Shown here: piece after piece, positions 54,662 through 63,786 of the stretch
How the letters are laid out: every line of letters begins with the position of its first letter
Position numbering within the stretch: position 1 is the stretch's first letter
Source of the DNA: Roseovarius sp. ZX-A-9
GTDB lineage: Bacteria > Pseudomonadota > Alphaproteobacteria > Rhodobacterales > Rhodobacteraceae
Assembly (NCBI RefSeq): GCF_028369135.1
Contig: NZ_JAPWHW010000010.1
Coordinates: forward strand, 1 to 64,000
Direction of reading: 5' to 3'
Length of the DNA stretch: 64,000 nucleotides
Position numbers and translations under genes: made by a program
Notes under the pieces: model-generated
The model's database searches: none
Told to the model about the DNA's origin: nothing
Seen by the model: the letters and a program-made list of their open reading frames with translations, nothing else

Positions 54662-56176
54662 TCAGCTTGCGCTGCGATCCTCAAAGCTAAGGGCGATGAA
54701 GCTGGGCATATGATCGCCCATGCCCACGACCTTGTTGCCGTTGTCCGAATTGTCACGACCCCTTCCACCACGTCCGCCGCGCGATCTGGGCTTGGTCTCT
54801 TCGCGTGGTTCGGGCGCGCGCTGCTCTTCGGGGGCAGGTTTTGCTTCGGGTGCCGCCTGCACTTCGGGTGCCGGTGCGGTGACAGGCTGAGCCTCGGCCT
54901 TGGCAGGGGCCTCTTGCACCGCTTGTGGCGCGTCATCGGGTTTGCGACGGCTGCGGGTGCGGCGCGGCTTGCTCGGTTGCTCTTCCGCTACCTCTGCTGC
55001 GTCCGCTTGTGGCGCGGGTGTGTCCGACGCCAGCGGGTTGTCGAGGCGCGGGATAGGCTTTTGAACCAGCGTTTCGATCGCGGCGAGGTTCTTCTCGTCA
55101 CGCGGATTGCAGATCATCATCGCCTTGCCTTCGCGACCCGCACGCCCGGTGCGGCCGATCCGGTGCACGTAGTCTTCGGGATGGCCCGGCACGTCGAAAT
55201 TGAACACGTGGCTGACCGCAGGCACGTCGAGACCGCGCGCGGCCACATCAGAGGCCACGAGAAAGCGCAGCGAGCCTTCGCGGAACCCGTCGAGGGTGCG
55301 CGTGCGCTGACTTTGGTCCAGATCGCCATGGATCGGGGCCGCGTCATAGCCGTTTTTCTTGAGGGATTTCGCGACGATATCCACATCTGTCTTGCGGTTG
55401 CAGAAGATGATCGCGTTTGTGCATTTCTCGCCTTCATTGTCGATCAGCGTGCGCAGCAGCTTGCGCTTTTCACTGGCTTCGCGGTCGCGGCGCGAGCCCT
55501 TGAACATCACGACCACCTGTTCGATGGTTTCCGAGGCGGTGGCCTGACGGGCCACTTCGATCCGCGCGGGCGCGGAGAGGAACGTGTTGGTGATCCGCTC
55601 GATCTCGGGCGCCATGGTGGCCGAGAAAAACAGCGTCTGGCGGGTGAAGGGCGTCAGCGAGAAGATGCGTTCGATATCGGGGATGAACCCCATGTCGAGC
55701 ATCCGGTCGGCCTCGTCCACCACCATGATCTGCACGCCGGTCAGCAACAGTTTGCCGCGCTCGAAATGGTCGAGCAGGCGACCGGGTGTCGCGATCAGAA
55801 CATCGACGCCCTTGTCGATCAGCTTGTCCTGTTCCTTGAACGACACGCCGCCGATCAGCAGCGCCTTGGTCAGTTTCAGGTGCTTGGTGTAGGTGTCGAA
55901 GTTTTCGGCCACCTGTGCAGCCAGTTCGCGCGTGGGGCATAGCACAAGGCTGCGAGGCATACGCGCTCTTGCCCGGCCGCGCGCCAGCAATGTGATCATC
56001 GGCAGGACGAACCCGGCGGTCTTGCCGGTACCGGTCTGGGCAATGCCCAGAACGTCGCGGCCTTCGAGCGCAGGGGGAATCGCCCCTTCCTGGATGGGTG
56101 TGGGGCTTTCATAGCCCGCCTCTTCAACGGCCTTCAAGACCTTCGGATTGAGGTTGAGTTCAGAGAATTTGGTCAT
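54662..56176 (-). CDS. DEAD-box RNA helicase (RhlE-like)
   Basis: The 504-residue ATP-dependent RNA helicase has all core motifs: Q motif (ESPTPIQEGAIPPAL), Walker A AQTGTGKT (residues 46-53), PTREL, TPGRLLDHF, the DEAD box in VVDEADRMLDMGFIPD, SAT in FFSATMAPEI, and HRIGRTGRAG. The last 120 or so residues are low-complexity Ala/Pro/Glu followed by Arg/Gly-rich REETKPRSRGGRGGRGRD, which resembles an RNA-binding tail. Such helicases act in ribosome assembly and RNA decay, especially in the cold. A 216-base leader-containing gap precedes it and a strong terminator follows it. Confidence 0.94.
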   Translation of the reverse strand: MTKFSELNLNPKVLKAVEEAGYESPTPIQEGAIPPALEGRDVLGIAQTGTGKTAGFVLPMITLLARGRARARMPRSLVLCPTRELAAQVAENFDTYTKHLKLTKALLIGGVSFKEQDKLIDKGVDVLIATPGRLLDHFERGKLLLTGVQIMVVDEADRMLDMGFIPDIERIFSLTPFTRQTLFFSATMAPEIERITNTFLSAPARIEVARQATASETIEQVVVMFKGSRRDREASEKRKLLRTLIDNEGEKCTNAIIFCNRKTDVDIVAKSLKKNGYDAAPIHGDLDQSQRTRTLDGFREGSLRFLVASDVAARGLDVPAVSHVFNFDVPGHPEDYVHRIGRTGRAGREGKAMMICNPRDEKNLAAIETLVQKPIPRLDNPLASDTPAPQADAAEVAEEQPSKPRRTRSRRKPDDAPQAVQEAPAKAEAQPVTAPAPEVQAAPEAKPAPEEQRAPEPREETKPRSRGGRGGRGRDNSDNGNKVVGMGDHMPSFIALSFEDRSAS

Positions 56177-56392
56177 GCATATCCGTGGTTTACGGACACA
56201 ATCTGGCCCGTACGTCTGATTGGGTCCAGAGCCACATCAGCCCCGTGGTTTTCCACATGAGAAGACCCTTGGGCGGCGATATAGCGCTAAATCGGGCTCA
56301 GGGCAATGCGGCATGCTGTAACGTGACCAATCCCACGGAAGTTGCGCGAATTGTTGCGAAATTGGCAACAGTTGCCTGTGGGCGGCCTGACG
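56177..56392 (-). other. Gap upstream of the helicase gene
   Basis: The 216 bases should contain the helicase promoter and a 5' leader on the minus strand. I see a short dyad GTTGC-N7-GCAAC near 56354-56370 but no strong promoter. There is no ORF with support. Confidence 0.35.
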
Positions 56393-57343
56393 TCAGCCGA
56401 AATCGGGGAAATGTCGCGCGCGTTTGCTGTCCAGATCGAGCGAAACGCGGTGCAGCAGGTCATGTTCAGCCAGACGCGCCCGCAGGTCCGGCGAGGCGGT
56501 GCAGACCTCGTCGTAAAAGGCCCGCAGGGCGCCTTCGCCGCCTTCGGCCTCGATCAGGGAAAAGAGGGCGTTCATCGTCGTCGCATTGCTGCCCGAGGCT
56601 TTCAGGCCGACGCGGTAGGATCCGCGCTCCAGCCGGTAGCGATAGGCGCGCTGCCAGCCTTCCCAACTGGGGGCGTGGAAATGGCAGAGCCGGGTCTGCG
56701 GCAGGTCGAAATCGTTCGGGATCTGTGCGCCGTCCAGAAACGCATTGTGAATACGAAACTTTATGCCCTTGGTGCCGGTGCGCACGAAAATCTTGCCGGT
56801 CACGTGGCTGAGAAAGCCGCCGTTGAGATGGGCGCCAAATGTCGGATAGATCTCTTCGGTCTGGCGGTTGCGGACTCTCTGGCGCGCGGCGCAGCCCTTG
56901 AACCAGGTCTGCGTGGGGTCATCGCCGGGCAGGGGGGCCAACGCCTCGATCGGGCGCATGCGCGCGGTGCGCGCCGTGTCGGGCAGATCGGCCAGTTGTT
57001 CGGCGATGGGGCATTCGGGCCAGAGGAATTCATCGACATCAATATGCGCCAGCCAGTCGACGCCGGGGCGGCGGCGATAGGCGCGTGTTGCGTTCATCGT
57101 CTGGCGTGCCTGATGCGCCTCGGGACGGTCGCGGCGGTGCGCGGCCCAATAGGCTTCGTCCGTGAGGATGACATTGCAGCGCGGATGCGCCTCCAGCGCG
57201 GCACGCGCCTGCGGGCAGTCGGCATCGAGAAAGATGTGCAGCCGGTGGGCCCCGAGGTCGAGGTGGTGGGCGGCAAAGTTCAGGATGGCGCGGGCATCGG
57301 CCTTGATGGTCGCGACAAGCCCCCATTTGGGCAGGGTGGTCAT
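56393..57343 (-). CDS. Glycosyltransferase family 2/92-like protein
   Basis: The 316-residue protein looks like the glycosyltransferase group often annotated as GT2 or GT92-like. MTTLPKWGLVATIKADARAI is the N-terminal strand and GADARAI-like loop, WLAHIDVDEFLWPECP holds the DxD motif (DVDEF) that binds metal and nucleotide sugar, and LCHFHAPSWEGWQRAYRYRL is the conserved late block. No membrane segment is evident. The acceptor is unknown; surface polysaccharide is likely. The ATG at 57343 starts homology, although the frame is open to 57751. It is divergent from bolA. Confidence 0.78.
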   Translation of the reverse strand: MTTLPKWGLVATIKADARAILNFAAHHLDLGAHRLHIFLDADCPQARAALEAHPRCNVILTDEAYWAAHRRDRPEAHQARQTMNATRAYRRRPGVDWLAHIDVDEFLWPECPIAEQLADLPDTARTARMRPIEALAPLPGDDPTQTWFKGCAARQRVRNRQTEEIYPTFGAHLNGGFLSHVTGKIFVRTGTKGIKFRIHNAFLDGAQIPNDFDLPQTRLCHFHAPSWEGWQRAYRYRLERGSYRVGLKASGSNATTMNALFSLIEAEGGEGALRAFYDEVCTASPDLRARLAEHDLLHRVSLDLDSKRARHFPDFG

Positions 57344-57547
57344 GGCGTGGCACCGGGATGTGTCGCGGGGCGGATCATGGCGCGACAATGGCCGCTGGTC
57401 CGGGCCTGTGCAAGCGGCGTTTGCCATGCGTCGCAGGGGCCGGGCGCGGCTCTTGGCGGGAAAGGCAGGGAAATCCGGGTGATCCCCATCTTGCAGAGCG
57501 CGTCTGTGCGTTCTACATCGGGGTGAGATGCAAAGGAGGGCTGATAC
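57344..57547. other. Divergent promoter region between the glycosyltransferase and bolA
   Basis: The 204-base gap holds no convincing gene. For bolA, TTGCAG (57491-57496) and CTACAT (57513-57518), 16 bases apart, are a plausible promoter, and AAGGAGGG lies directly upstream of the bolA start region at 57532. On the other strand I see no clear promoter. Confidence 0.4.
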
Positions 57548-57784
57548 ATGGCCATTCTCGCCACCGACATAGAAGAGATGATCCGCGAGGCGTTCCCGAG
57601 TGCACAGATATCCGTGCAGGGTGACGACGGCGCGCATTTTTCCGCCGAAGTGATCGACGAAAGCTTTCGCGGCAAGAACCGTGTGCAGCAGCAGCGTGCC
57701 GTCTATGCCGCGCTGAAAGGCAAGATGGACGGCTCGGCCGGCGAGGTGCACGCGCTCGCATTGACCACGCGGGCCCCCGATTGA
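57548..57784 (+). CDS. bolA: BolA family protein
   Basis: The 78-residue protein has the BolA fold: MAILATDIEEMIREAFPSAQ, then VQGDDGAHFSAEVIDESFRG and KNRVQQQRAVYAALKGKM, where the R-(V/L)-x-(Q/R)-(Q/H)-(R/Q) helix is typical. BolA proteins form [2Fe-2S]-bridged pairs with monothiol glutaredoxins through a conserved His. A strong ribosome site (AAGGAGGG) precedes it. The gene for the partner glutaredoxin follows after 42 bases, so the two are presumably cotranscribed and act together in iron-sulfur cluster trafficking. Confidence 0.95.
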   Translation: MAILATDIEEMIREAFPSAQISVQGDDGAHFSAEVIDESFRGKNRVQQQRAVYAALKGKMDGSAGEVHALALTTRAPD

Positions 57785-57826
57785 TCACGTCCGGCATCCG
57801 CCCGGAAATCCAGGAAGGCAGATAAC

Positions 57827-58189
57827 ATGACAGACGCAAACACCCAGATCGCAGAGACCGTGAAAGCGCACGATGTCGTTCTCTTCATGAAGGGCACCAA
57901 ATCCATGCCGCAATGCGGGTTTTCCTCGCGTGTGGCGGGCGTGCTCAACTTCATGGGAGTGGAGTTTACCGACGTGAACGTGCTCGCCGATGAGAGCCTG
58001 CGCCAAGGGATCAAGGACTATTCCGACTGGCCGACCATTCCGCAGCTCTACGTCAAGGGCGAGTTCGTGGGCGGCTGCGACATCATCACCGAGATGACCC
58101 TGTCGGGCGAGCTGGACACGCTGCTGGAAACCAACGGCGTGGCTTATGACAAGGCCGCCGCCGACAAGATCCGCGAAGCCAACGCCTGA
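57827..58189 (+). CDS. grxD: Monothiol glutaredoxin (CGFS type)
   Basis: The 120-residue protein is the CGFS-type glutaredoxin Grx4/GrxD. The active-site motif is MPQCGFSSR with Cys30, and [20 protein letters not shown] gives the cis-Pro glutathione pocket and the GGCD block. It binds a [2Fe-2S] cluster with glutathione and passes it to BolA or target enzymes. Ten or more Fe-S clusters in complex I, plus MoaA, in this window would be possible clients. The C-terminal tail ([11 protein letters not shown]) is charged. It ends 97 bases before a terminator. Confidence 0.96.
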   Translation: MTDANTQIAETVKAHDVVLFMKGTKSMPQCGFSSRVAGVLNFMGVEFTDVNVLADESLRQGIKDYSDWPTIPQLYVKGEFVGGCDIITEMTLSGELDTLLETNGVAYDKAAADKIREANA

Positions 58190-58269
58190 GAATACCCAGG
58201 CCGGGAACGCTGCGGCGCTGAGCCCCGCGAGGGGGCGGGCGCCTGCGGCGTCTGTTACCCCGAACAAAC

Positions 58270-58289
58270 GTATTTGGACAAAGAAGAAG
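58270..58289 (+). repeat. Recurrent intergenic element, copy 3
   Basis: GTATTTGGACAAAGAAGAAG lies between grxD and purL, overlapping the left arm of their shared terminator. GCGCCTGCGGCG occurs 34 bases upstream, as GCCTTCGGC does before copy 2. On the minus strand the element reads as a T-rich tail after the hairpin. Confidence 0.6.
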
Positions 58290-58327
58290 CCCGGGAGCCA
58301 TCAGCGCTGTCCCGGGCTTCATTTTTT
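58286..58327. terminator. Strong bidirectional terminator between grxD and purL
   Basis: GAAGCCCGGGA (58286-58296) and TCCCGGGCTTC (58310-58320) form a perfect 11-bp stem with a 13-base loop, followed on the plus strand by ATTTTTTAA. On the minus strand the stem is followed by TTCTTTGTCC, so it should work for purL as well. Confidence 0.9.
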
Positions 58328-58369
58328 AATACTCAAGGCGATGGCCCCGCCGGGGGCTATCGTCCGAAG

Positions 58370-60535
58370 TCAGGCGAAATGCTCGGCAAAGCTCTCGCGA
58401 TAGATCGTGGCGAGATCGGCCAAGGGGGCAGAGGCCGCGCCGAAGGTCACGTTGCTGCCGGTAAAGCGCCCGACGCAGGAGATCGGCACGCCCGCGCTGG
58501 CAGCGGCACTCATCAGCGCCTCGGCCTGATCGAAATTGCACGCCACCAGATACCGCGCCTGATCTTCGCCAAAGAGGGCGGCGGTGTCGTCCGTGTCGAG
58601 CGTCAGGCCGACGCCTGCCGCCTCGGCCATCTCGAATGCCGCAAGTGCCAGACCGCCATCGCTCAGGTCGGTGCAGGCACGGATCATGTCGTGATTGGCG
58701 CGGATGAACTCACCGTTGCGCTTTTCGGCGTCCAGATCGACCTGCGGTGCGTCGCCCTCGGCGCGGCTGAAGACTTCGGCCAGCAAGGCGGATTGCCCCA
58801 GATGCGCACCGGGCTCGCCGATCAGCAGGGCCATATGGCCTTCGCGGGCAGTGCCGGTGATGGCCGCGTCCGCATGTGCGATCAGCCCGACCGCGCCGAT
58901 TGTTGGCGTCGGCAGGATCGCGGTGCCGTCGGTTTCATTGTAGAGCGATACGTTGCCTGACACGATGGGCATGTCGAGGGCTGCGACGGCTGCGCCGATG
59001 CCTTTGATGGCGCCGACGAACTGGCCCATGATCTCGGGCTTTTCGGGGTTGCCGAAATTGAGGTTGTCGGTGGTTGCCAATGGCGTGGCTCCCAGTGCCG
59101 TCAGGTTGCGGTAGGCTTCGGCCACCGCCTGTTTGCCGCCCATTTCGGGGTTGGCCTGCACATAGCGCGGCGTCACGTCCGAGGTGAAGGCCAACAGTTT
59201 ATCGGTGCCATGCACCCGGATCAGCCCGGCCCCGAGGCCCGGCCCGCGCGCTGTGTCGGCCATGACCATCGAATCATATTGCTGGTAGACCCATTCGCGG
59301 CTGCAATAGTTGGGCGATGCGATCAGCATCCGAAGCGCATCAATGGGATCGACCTGTGGCACTGACGTGGGGTCGAGCGGTGCGGGCGCGGGCGTTTCCA
59401 CCCACGGGCGGTCGTATTCGGGGGCCGTGCCGGAAAGTGCTGCCAGCGGCAAATCGGCCTTCACTTCGTTATTGTGCAGGATCAGGAAGCGGTCCTCGGC
59501 GATGGTTTCACCGACGATGGCGAAATCGAGGTCCCATTTCTCGAAGACGGCCCGTGCCTCGGCTTCCAGCGAAGGCTCCAGCACCATCAGCATGCGTTCC
59601 TGGCTCTCCGAGAGCATCATTTCGTAAGCGGTCATGTTCGCTTCGCGTTGCGGCACGGCCTCAAGGTTCAGCTTGACGCCAAGGTGCCCCTTGTCGCCCA
59701 TTTCCACGGCCGAACAGGTCAGGCCCGCGGCCCCCATATCCTGAATCGAGATCACGGCACCTGTCGCCATCAGCTCCAGCGTCGCCTCCATCAGGCGCTT
59801 TTCGGTGAACGGGTCACCGACCTGCACTGTGGGGCGTTTTTCCTCGATCGTGTCGTCGAATTCGGCCGAGGCCATGGTGGCACCACCGACGCCGTCGCGA
59901 CCTGTCTTGGCGCCGAGATAGACCACCGGGCGGCCGACGCCGCTGGCGGCGGAATAGAAAATCTTGTCCGTATCGGCCAAGCCTGCGGCGAATGCGTTCA
60001 CCAGACAGTTGCCATTATAGGCCGGATCGAAGCGCAGTTCTCCGCCCACGGTGGGCACGCCGAAACAGTTGCCATAACCGCCGACACCCGCGACCACGCC
60101 ATGCACCAGCTGGCGCGTTCTGGGGTGGTCCGGCGCGCCGAAGCTGAGCGAATTCATCGCGGCAACGGGACGGGCGCCCATGGTGAACACGTCGCGCAGG
60201 ATGCCACCCACACCGGTCGCCGCCCCTTGATAGGGTTCGATGTAGGAGGGGTGGTTGTGGCTTTCCATTTTGAACACAACGCATTGGCCGTCGCCGATAT
60301 CGACGATGCCGGCGTTCTCGCCGGGCCCGCAGATCACTTGCGGCCCCTCTGTCGGCAGGGTGCGCAGCCATTTCTTGGACGATTTGTAGGAACAATGTTC
60401 GTTCCACATGGCCGAGAAGATGCCCAGTTCGGTAAAGGTGGGCTCGCGGCCGATGATCTCCAGGATGCGTTCGTACTCGTCCGGTTTCAGCCCGTGTGCT
60501 GCGATCAGATCGGGTGTGATGTCCGGTTCCTGCAT
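58370..60535 (-). CDS. purL: Phosphoribosylformylglycinamidine synthase subunit PurL
   Basis: This 721-residue ATP-dependent enzyme makes FGAM in purine synthesis, together with PurS and PurQ, which are not encoded nearby. It has two AIRS-like halves. [20 protein letters not shown] and [20 protein letters not shown] are the N-half family blocks, with the catalytic His and Glu, and [20 protein letters not shown] is in the C-half. The ATG at 60535 ([20 protein letters not shown]) matches the family's usual start; the frame stays open to 60940 but the extra part is not homologous and overlaps the divergent gene. The binding site before it is poor. Confidence 0.95.
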   Translation of the reverse strand: MQEPDITPDLIAAHGLKPDEYERILEIIGREPTFTELGIFSAMWNEHCSYKSSKKWLRTLPTEGPQVICGPGENAGIVDIGDGQCVVFKMESHNHPSYIEPYQGAATGVGGILRDVFTMGARPVAAMNSLSFGAPDHPRTRQLVHGVVAGVGGYGNCFGVPTVGGELRFDPAYNGNCLVNAFAAGLADTDKIFYSAASGVGRPVVYLGAKTGRDGVGGATMASAEFDDTIEEKRPTVQVGDPFTEKRLMEATLELMATGAVISIQDMGAAGLTCSAVEMGDKGHLGVKLNLEAVPQREANMTAYEMMLSESQERMLMVLEPSLEAEARAVFEKWDLDFAIVGETIAEDRFLILHNNEVKADLPLAALSGTAPEYDRPWVETPAPAPLDPTSVPQVDPIDALRMLIASPNYCSREWVYQQYDSMVMADTARGPGLGAGLIRVHGTDKLLAFTSDVTPRYVQANPEMGGKQAVAEAYRNLTALGATPLATTDNLNFGNPEKPEIMGQFVGAIKGIGAAVAALDMPIVSGNVSLYNETDGTAILPTPTIGAVGLIAHADAAITGTAREGHMALLIGEPGAHLGQSALLAEVFSRAEGDAPQVDLDAEKRNGEFIRANHDMIRACTDLSDGGLALAAFEMAEAAGVGLTLDTDDTAALFGEDQARYLVACNFDQAEALMSAAASAGVPISCVGRFTGSNVTFGAASAPLADLATIYRESFAEHFA

Positions 60536-60728
60536 GGCTCGATAAATCCCCAAAGACGGTTTCGGCGCTTCCATAATGGGTTTTTCGCCCAACATGAAGT
60601 GCTCAGTTGACGCGCCATCCATTAGGCCACCCGAGCGCGCAGGGGAAGGGTCGATCGCGACGCAGTGCATGCAATGCTTGACCGGGGCCGGATTGCCCGG
60701 TCCTATGCGCCCACTGACCGGAGGGATC
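60536..60728. other. Divergent gap between purL and the PLP enzyme gene
   Basis: The 193 bases hold both promoters but no gene. GACCGGG (60680-60686) can pair with CCCGGTC (60696-60702), overlapping a TTGACC that could be a -35 for the plus-strand gene. GAGGG lies 6 bases before its ATG. Confidence 0.35.
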
Positions 60729-61760
60729 ATGAACATACTTGAAAACCCATGGCGGGGAACAGGCCTGCCTGTGGACGTGCTGCATGGCGCACCGGCTCCC
60801 AGCATCGATGCAAATGCACCAAGGGCACTCTTGGCGAAATGCCCGGTGGCGGTCGCTACACCCTTGGTCAGGGTCGACGGGTTCGGCGCGGAAGTCTGGG
60901 TCAAGGACGAGCGCGCGCGCATGGGGCTGGGCAGTTTCAAGGCGCTGGGGGCGGCCTATGTGATCGCCCATGCCGAGGTTGAGATGGGGGCGGATGACCT
61001 GCGTACGGCCCTTGCGGGGCGCACTTACATCACCGCGAGCGCGGGCAATCACGGCCTGTCGGTGGCGGCGGGGGCGGCGATCTTTGGCGCGCGCGCTGTG
61101 ATCTACCTGGCGGATACGGTTCCCGACAGCTTTGCCGTCCGGCTGAAAGCCAAGGGGGCCGAAGTGGTGCGCGCCGGATCGGATTACCAGCAAAGCATGG
61201 ATGCGGCGATGCACACGGCAGAGCAAGAGGGTTGGACGCTGTTGTCGGATTCATCCTGGCCGGGTTACTTCGACATCCCGCATCGCCTGATGGAGGGATA
61301 TCTGGCGCTGGCGGCAGAAGCGACGGACGCGATGCCGGGTCCGCCCACGCATATCATGCTTCAGGCCGGGGTCGGCGGTTTGGCCGGGGCCGCAGCTGCC
61401 TATTTTCGCAAGGTCTGGGGCGACGCGCCGCGGATTATAGTGGTCGAGCCTGACGCAGCCCCTGCATTGCAGGCCAGCATCAAGGCGGGCCATGCTGTCG
61501 ATACAGTGGGGCCGGTTTCGAACATGGGACGGCTCGATTGCAAGGCACCGTCATTGATCGCGCTGCACGGATTGGCGCGTGATGCGGATGCTTTCGCGCT
61601 GATCAGCGATGCGCAGGCCGCAGCGGTGTTGCCGCAACTGGCACAGCAGGGTCTGGCCAGCACCCCGTCGGGCGCGGCGGGGCTGGCAGCGCTCGCGCTG
61701 ATGGACTTGGGCCCGGATGCACGGGTGCTGTGCATTCTCAGCGAAGAATCGGACGCATGA
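60729..61760 (+). CDS. PLP-dependent ammonia-lyase (diaminopropionate ammonia-lyase-like)
   Basis: The 343-residue protein is a fold-type II PLP enzyme. The cofactor lysine is Lys71 in [13 protein letters not shown], the phosphate/substrate loop is [20 protein letters not shown], and [16 protein letters not shown] is the glycine-rich phosphate loop. GSFKALGA and the order of motifs are most like diaminopropionate ammonia-lyase, but the protein is about 50 residues shorter than the E. coli enzyme, so a related beta-elimination or threonine/serine dehydratase activity is possible. The ATG at 60729 is preceded by GAGGG. It overlaps the M24 gene by 4 bases, suggesting one pathway. Confidence 0.8.
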   Translation: MNILENPWRGTGLPVDVLHGAPAPSIDANAPRALLAKCPVAVATPLVRVDGFGAEVWVKDERARMGLGSFKALGAAYVIAHAEVEMGADDLRTALAGRTYITASAGNHGLSVAAGAAIFGARAVIYLADTVPDSFAVRLKAKGAEVVRAGSDYQQSMDAAMHTAEQEGWTLLSDSSWPGYFDIPHRLMEGYLALAAEATDAMPGPPTHIMLQAGVGGLAGAAAAYFRKVWGDAPRIIVVEPDAAPALQASIKAGHAVDTVGPVSNMGRLDCKAPSLIALHGLARDADAFALISDAQAAAVLPQLAQQGLASTPSGAAGLAALALMDLGPDARVLCILSEESDA

Positions 61761-62887
61761 CGCGCGGATTTGACCGCGCCGAGTTCGCCGCCAGACTGGA
61801 TGCGGCGCAGGTGCGGATGGATGCCGCCGGGTTGGGCGCGATCCTGCTGACCACCGAGGCCGATCTGCGCTATTTCAGCGGCTTCCTCACCCGATTTTGG
61901 GAGAGCCCGAGCCGCCCGTGGTTTCTGATCCTGCCGCGCGCGGGCGTGCCTGTCGCGGTGATCCCGTCGATCGGTGCGGCGCTGATGCGGCAGACCTGGG
62001 TGGAGGATATCCGCACCTGGGCCGCGCCGGATCCTTGGGATGACGGTATCAGCCTGCTGGCGGACGCGCTGCGCGAGGTTGGCGGTCCGATCGGGCTGCC
62101 CTCGGGGCGCGAATCGCATCTGCGGATGCCGTTGGACGATTTCGAACTGCTCAAGGCGGCAAGCGGGCTGCATTTTGTCGATGATCACGGGATTGTCGCT
62201 GCGCTGCGCGCGGTAAAATCCGAAGCCGAGATTGCCAAGATCGCAAGGGCCTGCGGCATTGCCGGGCGCGCCTTTGACCGGGTGCCGGAAATCGCCCGCG
62301 CAGGCGTGCCATTGGACCGGGTGTTTCGCGATTTTCAGCGGTTGCTGCTGGACGAGGGCGCGGACTGGGTGCCGTATCTTGCGGGCGGCGCGGGGCCGGA
62401 TGGGTATGCGGACGTGATTTCACCCGCCGCAGAGACGCCGCTGGCGCCCGGTGATGTATTGATGCTGGACACCGGCGCTGTCTGGGACGGGTATTTCTGT
62501 GACTACGACCGAAATTTTGCAGTCGGATTACCCAGCAACTCCGCAAGGGACGCACATGCGCGTCTGATCGAGGCGACGGCGGCAGGGCTGGATGCGGCGC
62601 AGGTCGGCGCACAGGCCAGCGACGTTTACGCCGCGATGGCCGCGATCACTGGCGGCGGCGAGGGTGCCGGGCGGCTGGGGCATGGTCTGGGCATGCAACT
62701 GACCGAAGGGTTGTCGCTGTCGGCCAAGGATGACAGCGAATTGCGCGCAGGCATGGTGATCACGCTGGAGCCGGGGATTGAAGTCGCGCCGGGGCGACTG
62801 CTGGTGCATGAGGAAAACATCGTGATCCGCGCCGCAGGACCAGAGCGGTTGACCCGGTTTTCGGGGCCCGAGATGCCGGTGATCTGA
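61757..62887 (+). CDS. M24 family metallopeptidase (Xaa-Pro aminopeptidase-like)
   Basis: The 376-residue protein has a creatinase-type N-domain and the pita-bread metallopeptidase C-domain. The metal ligands are present: Asp238 and Asp249 in LDTGAVWDGYFCDYDRN (11 residues apart as in PepP), His in LGHGLGMQLTEG, Glu in TLEPGIEVAPG and Glu in LVHEENIVIR. Relatives include proline dipeptidases, ectoine hydrolase and DMSP lyase DddP; it is shorter than DddP, so that activity is unlikely. The ATGA overlap with the PLP enzyme couples the two genes. Substrate is unknown. Confidence 0.85.
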   Translation: MTRGFDRAEFAARLDAAQVRMDAAGLGAILLTTEADLRYFSGFLTRFWESPSRPWFLILPRAGVPVAVIPSIGAALMRQTWVEDIRTWAAPDPWDDGISLLADALREVGGPIGLPSGRESHLRMPLDDFELLKAASGLHFVDDHGIVAALRAVKSEAEIAKIARACGIAGRAFDRVPEIARAGVPLDRVFRDFQRLLLDEGADWVPYLAGGAGPDGYADVISPAAETPLAPGDVLMLDTGAVWDGYFCDYDRNFAVGLPSNSARDAHARLIEATAAGLDAAQVGAQASDVYAAMAAITGGGEGAGRLGHGLGMQLTEGLSLSAKDDSELRAGMVITLEPGIEVAPGRLLVHEENIVIRAAGPERLTRFSGPEMPVI

Positions 62888-62905
62888 TATCCGGGTCGTC
62901 GGTAC

Positions 62906-63724
62906 TCAGCGTTGCTTTTCTTCCGCTTTGCTCTGGTCCCAGAGCGCATCCATTTCGGCCAGATCGCTATCCTGCGGTGTTTTGCCCTGTGCCGCCAGCA
63001 ACGCCTCGATCCGCTCGAATCGCCGGGTGAATTTGGCGTTGGCACGTCGCAGGGCCGCTTCGGGGTCGATCTTCATGTGCCGCGCGAGATTGGCCATGAC
63101 AAAGAGTAGATCGCCGAATTCCTCCTCGGTGTGACCCACGTCGCCGCTGGCGGCAGCCTCTTGCAGCTCGGCCATTTCCTCGGCGATCTTGTCCAGCACC
63201 TGCGATGTCTGCGGCCAGTCGAACCCGACCCGCGCTGCGCGTTTCTGCAGCTTGACCGCCCGCAAGAGCGCCGGCAGGCCAAGGGCCACTCCGCTCAGCG
63301 TGCCGGTTTCGGCGCGGGCGGCGCGTTCGGCGGCCTTGACTGTCTCCCAGTCGCGGGTCTGCTGCTCGGCGGATTTGTCACGGCTCTCGTCCCCGAAGAC
63401 ATGCGGATGGCGCGCCACCATCTTGTCCGAGATGGCATCGGCGACGCTGGCAAAGTCGAACAGGCCCTTGTCCTGCGCGATCTGTGCGTGAAAGACGACC
63501 TGTAACAGCAGATCGCCCAGTTCGCTGCGCAGTTCATCCCAGTCGGCGCGCTCGATCGCGTCTGCGACCTCGTAGGCCTCTTCGATCGTGTAGGGGGCGA
63601 TGGTGCCGAAATCCTGTTCGATATCCCACGGACAGCCGGTTTCGGGATCGCGCAGGCGGCGCATGATTTCCAGCAGGCGCGGCATGCCGCCGCGCGGGTC
63701 GGTGATGAGAGAGGGATCAGGCAT
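62906..63724 (-). CDS. mazG: Nucleoside triphosphate pyrophosphohydrolase
   Basis: MazG, 272 residues, hydrolyses NTPs and dNTPs to monophosphate and pyrophosphate, and in E. coli also lowers ppGpp-linked stress responses. It has two MazG domains, as usual in Proteobacteria. The N-domain has CPWDIEQDF, TIEEAYEVADAIE and ELGDLLLQVVFHAQIA with the EExxE and ELxD metal ligands; the C-domain has KIAEEMAELQEAAASG and EEFGDLLFVMANLARH. I chose the ATG at 63724 (MPDPSLITDPRGGMPRLLEI) over the open upstream frame. It is divergent from the M20 gene at the window edge. Confidence 0.94.
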   Translation of the reverse strand: MPDPSLITDPRGGMPRLLEIMRRLRDPETGCPWDIEQDFGTIAPYTIEEAYEVADAIERADWDELRSELGDLLLQVVFHAQIAQDKGLFDFASVADAISDKMVARHPHVFGDESRDKSAEQQTRDWETVKAAERAARAETGTLSGVALGLPALLRAVKLQKRAARVGFDWPQTSQVLDKIAEEMAELQEAAASGDVGHTEEEFGDLLFVMANLARHMKIDPEAALRRANAKFTRRFERIEALLAAQGKTPQDSDLAEMDALWDQSKAEEKQR

Positions 63725-63786
63725 TGCGCAAGGGTCCAGTTTGGGGTTGAGTGCAAATTGCCGGGCAATGATGGGGGAGTCCACCC

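Noticed and set aside
61757-62887. DMSP lyase DddP
   Set aside because: The protein is an M24 member like DddP, but it is shorter and its metal ligands follow the aminopeptidase P pattern.
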